A stretch of DNA of 64,000 nt from positions 29,528,010-29,592,009 of the forward strand of contig JAQFVV010012394.1 in assembly GCA_028023455.1 (NCBI GenBank). The letters run 5' to 3'. The DNA comes from Epiperipatus broadwayi. Its lineage: Eukaryota; Onychophora; Udeonychophora; Euonychophora; Peripatidae. Positions 60,310 through 64,000 of this stretch are shown in pieces. The notes under the pieces are model-generated. The model was given only the letters and a program-made list of their open reading frames with translations. It did not search any database and had not been told where the DNA came from. Every line of letters starts with the position of its first letter. Position 1 is the stretch's first letter. A program made the position numbers and the translations under genes.

Positions 60310-60460
60310 ACCAATAGCTCTAAACAAGCTTTATTTTTATAAGTGCTGAAAGCCATAAGCTCAAAAACAATTGGTCTTGCAGTAGGGACTTAACAATAGA
60401 GATTTTGAATTCTTTCTCTTTCAGCACTTATAAAAATAAAGCTTGTTTAGAGCTATTGGT
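60310..60460. repeat. Family B palindrome 3 with decayed hammerhead-like loop
   Basis: 43-base arms 60310-60352 and 60418-60460 are perfectly inverted (accaatagctctaaacaagc and inverse at the ends). The 65-base loop has family B words GCCATAAGCTC and ACAATTGGTC, a remnant of stems II and III of the hammerhead-like motif. CTGATGA is reduced to CTGA and GAAA is AAAA. Confidence 0.8.
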
Positions 60461-60479
60461 ATGCTCCATCAAGTGATCA

Positions 60480-61240
60480 TTTAAATGCAAGCTTAAGAGC
60501 AAGTTACAAAATTTATGACTTGTTTTTTTATATATATATGACTGATCTAAATATAATGGGATATTAAGAGAGCAAAAATAAATATTTAGAAAATGGTTAA
60601 TGTACATTCAAATAAAAATGGTTAAGTTCAAATATATACAATAATATTAACCAAATATCTGTGATGTTGATGAGGATGACATATTAACATAGCACTGAAT
60701 ATTGAATTTGCTTTCAAAAGTATTTTTAATTTGTTTTATAGTTTCAATAAAAAAGTAAAACTTTAAGGTACTAAACCTCCTAGTTAGAAAGTTTATTTTT
60801 GGAAAACTAATTAATATCCAATCATTATCATTTCTAAACTATTACTGTTATCCCTGCATGCAACCCAAGGGATTGCATGATTTCTCAGGGTGGTGGATGT
60901 TAATAGCACAATGTTTGTTAATAGAATAATGTAGGAATGAAATCGATAAGCAAACATAAACTAAATTAATGAATAATAATAATAATAAGTTAATTTATTA
61001 ACAATAGATATATCAACTTGTTGCTTATATATTTGCAACTATTACTAAGAATCATAAATATAATGCAAAACAATAGCGATAATAAAAATAAATAGAAAAT
61101 ATTTTAAACTTAAGGCTTTAGAATTATTATATTAGTAAGATCTTACCAAGTGCAAAGTTTGAAAAGTTCAAAAGCATGGTTTTCTGCAGATATCATTCTG
61201 TTAATATATTTATAAATAAATATTTATTAATTCATCTTGA
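60480..61240. other. AT-rich DNA, no gene seen
   Basis: An AAT run at 60973-60988. Nothing else supported. Confidence 0.4.
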
Positions 61241-61246
61241 TTATAG

Positions 61247-61444
61247 TTGTCCTCGAACATTGGTGATGTTAGAGAGAGTATACAATTGATCTTGGAAGAT
61301 CTTATAGCACAGTTCCCTACTCTTTTCAAGGAAGGTTTAAAGCAGGCGATGCCTGGTTTGCAAACTTCAACTTCAGTCTCCAGATCCAATTTTGTCATTC
61401 TGGGTATTTTGACTAGCGTGGTTGCTGTTTTTAGCCAAACATAA
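61247..61444 (+). other. Exon-like ORF, function unknown
   Basis: A 65-codon open frame starts directly after an ATTATAG acceptor-like site and ends in TAA. It reads GDVRESIQLILEDLIAQFP, TLFKEGLKQAMPGLQTS and a hydrophobic SNFVILGILTSVVAVFSQ that could span a membrane. Composition and GC are more gene-like than the surroundings. No start codon fits, so it would be a terminal exon. I do not recognise the family. A retroelement remnant is the main alternative. Confidence 0.25.
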
Positions 61445-61818
61445 TTGATAGTCTACTTTTGGCTAATCTTATGATTACAGTGGTGGGTGTTAGTATTGAA
61501 AAGCACTTTTATCAACAGCAAGGCATGGCAATCCAAACTATGTTGAAAATTTTTAACTAAAACTTTCTCATCTCTTTTTGAGATCATTGCAACCATTCTA
61601 TAAAAACCTAGTTACAAGATTTAACATCTGTTTATTTATAACAATATGTTTATTGATAAACACTTTCTTTATTCCTTAAATTATGATACTAAAAGATATA
61701 GTTTTTCTCTTTTTCCTTAGCTTGTATTTATAAATGTAATATAATAAGCATACCAAGAGCTCTAAACAAGCTTTTTGATAAATGTCACAAGATAAAATAT
61801 TTAAAATCTCTAGCTAGA

Positions 61819-61871
61819 AATATCCTATCCCCAAATTGGTTTTGAGCTAAAGACTTTCATCAGTGTTTTAG
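61819..61871 (-). ncRNA. Hammerhead-like motif, minus strand
   Basis: CTGATGA is exact (complement of 61857-61863). Stem II is weak (AGTCTTTAGCT) and GAAA reads CAAA. ACCAATTTGG follows. Confidence 0.35.
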
Positions 61872-61882
61872 ATCAAGTGTCT

Positions 61883-61949
61883 GAATATCCTAGCCACTCA
61901 CTGATGACAGCGATTAGCTTTAAACCATGTTTGGGGATAGGGATTATTC
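61883..61949 (+). ncRNA. Hammerhead-like motif, plus strand
   Basis: CTGATGA is exact at 61901-61907. AGC/GCT stem II has loop GATT. GAAA is changed to TAAA. Stem I outer arms AATATCCTA and TAGGGATTATT pair partly. Confidence 0.4.
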
Positions 61950-62044
61950 TAGATAGAAATTTTAAATGATTTCTCTATGGCATTTGTCAAACAGCTTTTT
62001 TAGAGTTATTAATATGCTTATTATATTACATTTACGATGGTAAT

Positions 62045-64000
62045 AGAAAAAAGAAAAAAATCATGACTGACTTTTAAAAACTGATCAATATCTGTCTTAA
62101 TTTTAATAATCCCAAATTTACCATAACTTATGTAAATTAGCCATTCAATTAAACTTAAAAAAGAGTAAAGTATTTATTTAAAACCACATAATACAATAAC
62201 AAATCTCAAAGGGTCATAAAATACCAAACTACATAATGCAAATTCTTGTGCAATGCAAAACTATTTTTTATGTAATATGAACTAATCTTATTGTTTTAAT
62301 TTTACATAGTACCCATTTTTTATAAAATTTTTAATAATACAAAAAAATATCTAGACTAACTTTTTTTTAATTGTCTAAATCAGTGTACTTAAGTGATGCA
62401 TATGTTATATTTAGTATGTGCACATACACATATGGTACATTATATATTTGTTTAATTGTTTATTATGAGACAACAATGATTTAAGATCTGTTTTGGCCAT
62501 GAATATGAGGGACAAAATCTTGAAAGCGCAAGGCCTGCATTAATTTACTTTGATTGTTTTTGTTACTACCAACAGCTCCTTCACCCAATGTGTTAAAGTG
62601 CTTGTATATATTATATATTATTTTGACTAGGCAGCCTTGTAAAATAAGTAATTTAAACTGTTATTGAATTTGTTTTAATTGTAGTTCATATATATATTAG
62701 TGGAGAATCTGAAATATCAAATTTGAAATTAAAAACAAATAATTTTATGTACAGACAGTTGTTATAACATATATTATATAAAAACATAAATACCCATCTA
62801 AGTATACTGTAACTATATGTAAGGCATAGTAGAATAGTAAATATTCAATTATAGCTGTGTATATACTGAAAGATATTTACAAATCTTTTGTTATCATCAT
62901 GCATCTCATTGATTTTCTGTGACAAGAACAATGTTAGATATAAGAAAAAATTATAACAGATGCATTTACCAAACATCTCTATAATTAAAAAAATGTCACT
63001 ACAATCATTTTAATCATATTATTAACTTTATAAAATAAATGGAAAAGGTTTGATTATAAGGAAATTAAAATGGGGTTTTGTATACATAAAAGAAACATTG
63101 ACATTATGGGCCAGCTTTAAAAAATGTTAATATCAACATATTAGGTTTTTAAAAGAGGTGAAAAATTTCCATGTCCCAAGAATTCAAATCTTAGCTTGTG
63201 GATAGAAAACCAGGTATCAGGATGATGCAAGACCTTTAGTGGTGGCCCATGGTACACTTTATGGAGAGGTAATTTTGTAAACAAATAATGTGTAATGAAA
63301 AACAATAACCTTAAAATGATTTGCTGGAAATAATGTTTAGCACACTCATTGCAATAGCTCTAGGTAATTTGATATTTATTTAAATAAAAAAAAATTAAAG
63401 CTTTCGTTGAAAATAATTCTTAAAATAGAAAAATCCATTCAATCCACTCTGATTTGAATCGCAAACATTTTGAAATAAAATAATTAATGAACTGTATAAT
63501 TCGCCAAAGATAACTTAGTATAATTTGAATTATGAAAACTTCTAGTTTTAATTAAAATTATGTATTCATGTTTTCTTTAAAAAATAAATATTATTATTAT
63601 CATTTTTATTTTTGGCGAATTATTGACCAAATGATTTAAAGGAAAAGCCGCCATTGAAGATCTTTATATAGAGAATATATAAAATGTCAGGGAAATAAAT
63701 GTATTTTTCATTGTTAATTTAATAGATGAAATACACAGCCTTATATATAGCTGTGTCTAAAAGTTTTAATAAATTTAAAGTAAAACTTTAAATTATTAAC
63801 CGTTAATAGGTGAAGTCGTACAAGCGATTGTTTGAACTTTACAAACTGCCAAACGTATTTAAATAAACTTCAGTTAATTGCATTTAATTTTATGTAGTTG
63901 ACTTTGACAATTAAAATGTAATTTTAAATATCTCATTAAATCTCATCGCGTCTGATTTATCTTGAGGTTATATAACAAGTAACTAATAAAGGAAAACGCG
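62045..64000. other. AT-rich DNA, no gene seen
   Basis: No coding or repeat feature could be supported to the end of the window. Confidence 0.45.

Larger units (their letters stand above)
61730..62040. repeat. Family B foldback element
   Basis: Arms 61733-61800 and 61970-62036 (tgtaatataataagcatac and inverse) enclose two hammerhead-like cores in opposite orientation. The unit ends are the same as in the 22-23 kb array (agctctaaacaagctttttga). Confidence 0.7.

Overview
This window is AT-rich, repeat-dense animal genomic DNA, most likely from an invertebrate. It has no operons, genes are split into exons, and introns are very long. Penelope-like elements with a GIY-YIG endonuclease, RTE-like LINEs, hAT elements, tRNA-derived SINE copies and long TA/CA/GA microsatellites occupy much of it. 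I cannot name the species. The short SINEs typical of cephalopod genomes that I know were not seen.

One host gene can be defended: the 3' end of a synaptotagmin-family gene on the + strand. Exon 7578-7689 encodes the first beta strands of a C2B domain. Exon 39346-39686 encodes the rest, with the terminal WHxL motif, a stop and an AATAAA signal. The splice phase joins cleanly across an intron of about 31.7 kb, and that intron holds about half of the window. Most of the acidic Ca2+ ligands of the C2B domain are replaced. Two short GC-richer reading frames near 34.5 and 37.0 kb and one exon-like ORF at 61.2 kb are possible further exons, but weak.

Layout. 0.4-4.0 kb: palindromic repeats (families A, B, C), a SINE with a clear target-site duplication, and hammerhead-ribozyme-like cores. 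4.07-7.35 kb: decayed full-length RTE-like LINE. 7.6 kb: synaptotagmin exon. 8.15-8.6 kb: 24-bp minisatellite. 8.7-10.9 kb: broken hAT transposase. 11.7-15 kb: inverted repeats, another hammerhead-like copy and a family D element. 15.8-17.8 kb: decayed LINE of a different clade. 19.5-25 kb: LINE fragments, a complete 317-bp hAT MITE, four family B units (two direct pairs facing each other), and a BAR-domain-like coding fragment inside a dead LINE. 25.6-28.4 kb: an element with inverted arms of about 0.7 kb. 29.1-33.9 kb: two nearly identical Penelope-like elements head to head. 34-39.3 kb: intron with SINE and family D pieces. 41.1-44.5 kb: a 1.4-kb direct duplication. 44.95-51.28 kb: probable old hAT element carrying a nearly intact LINE and a second, divergent Penelope-like pair. 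51.9-54.8 kb: family D copies and a purine-rich minisatellite. 54.8-59.9 kb: featureless AT-rich DNA. 60.2-62.0 kb: three back-to-back palindromes and another family B element.

The most interesting theme is that several unrelated-looking short repeats share one RNA architecture. It consists of a bipartite stem I, CTGATGA, a short stem II, GAAA, a palindromic stem III and a UC/UU/UA cleavage site. This is the type-I hammerhead layout, and it is also visible, decayed, at the 3' ends of both Penelope-like copies. Family B is arranged as direct repeats of about 350-370 bp, one core per unit, which is the organisation expected of animal retrozymes or of the pseudo-LTRs of Penelope-like elements.
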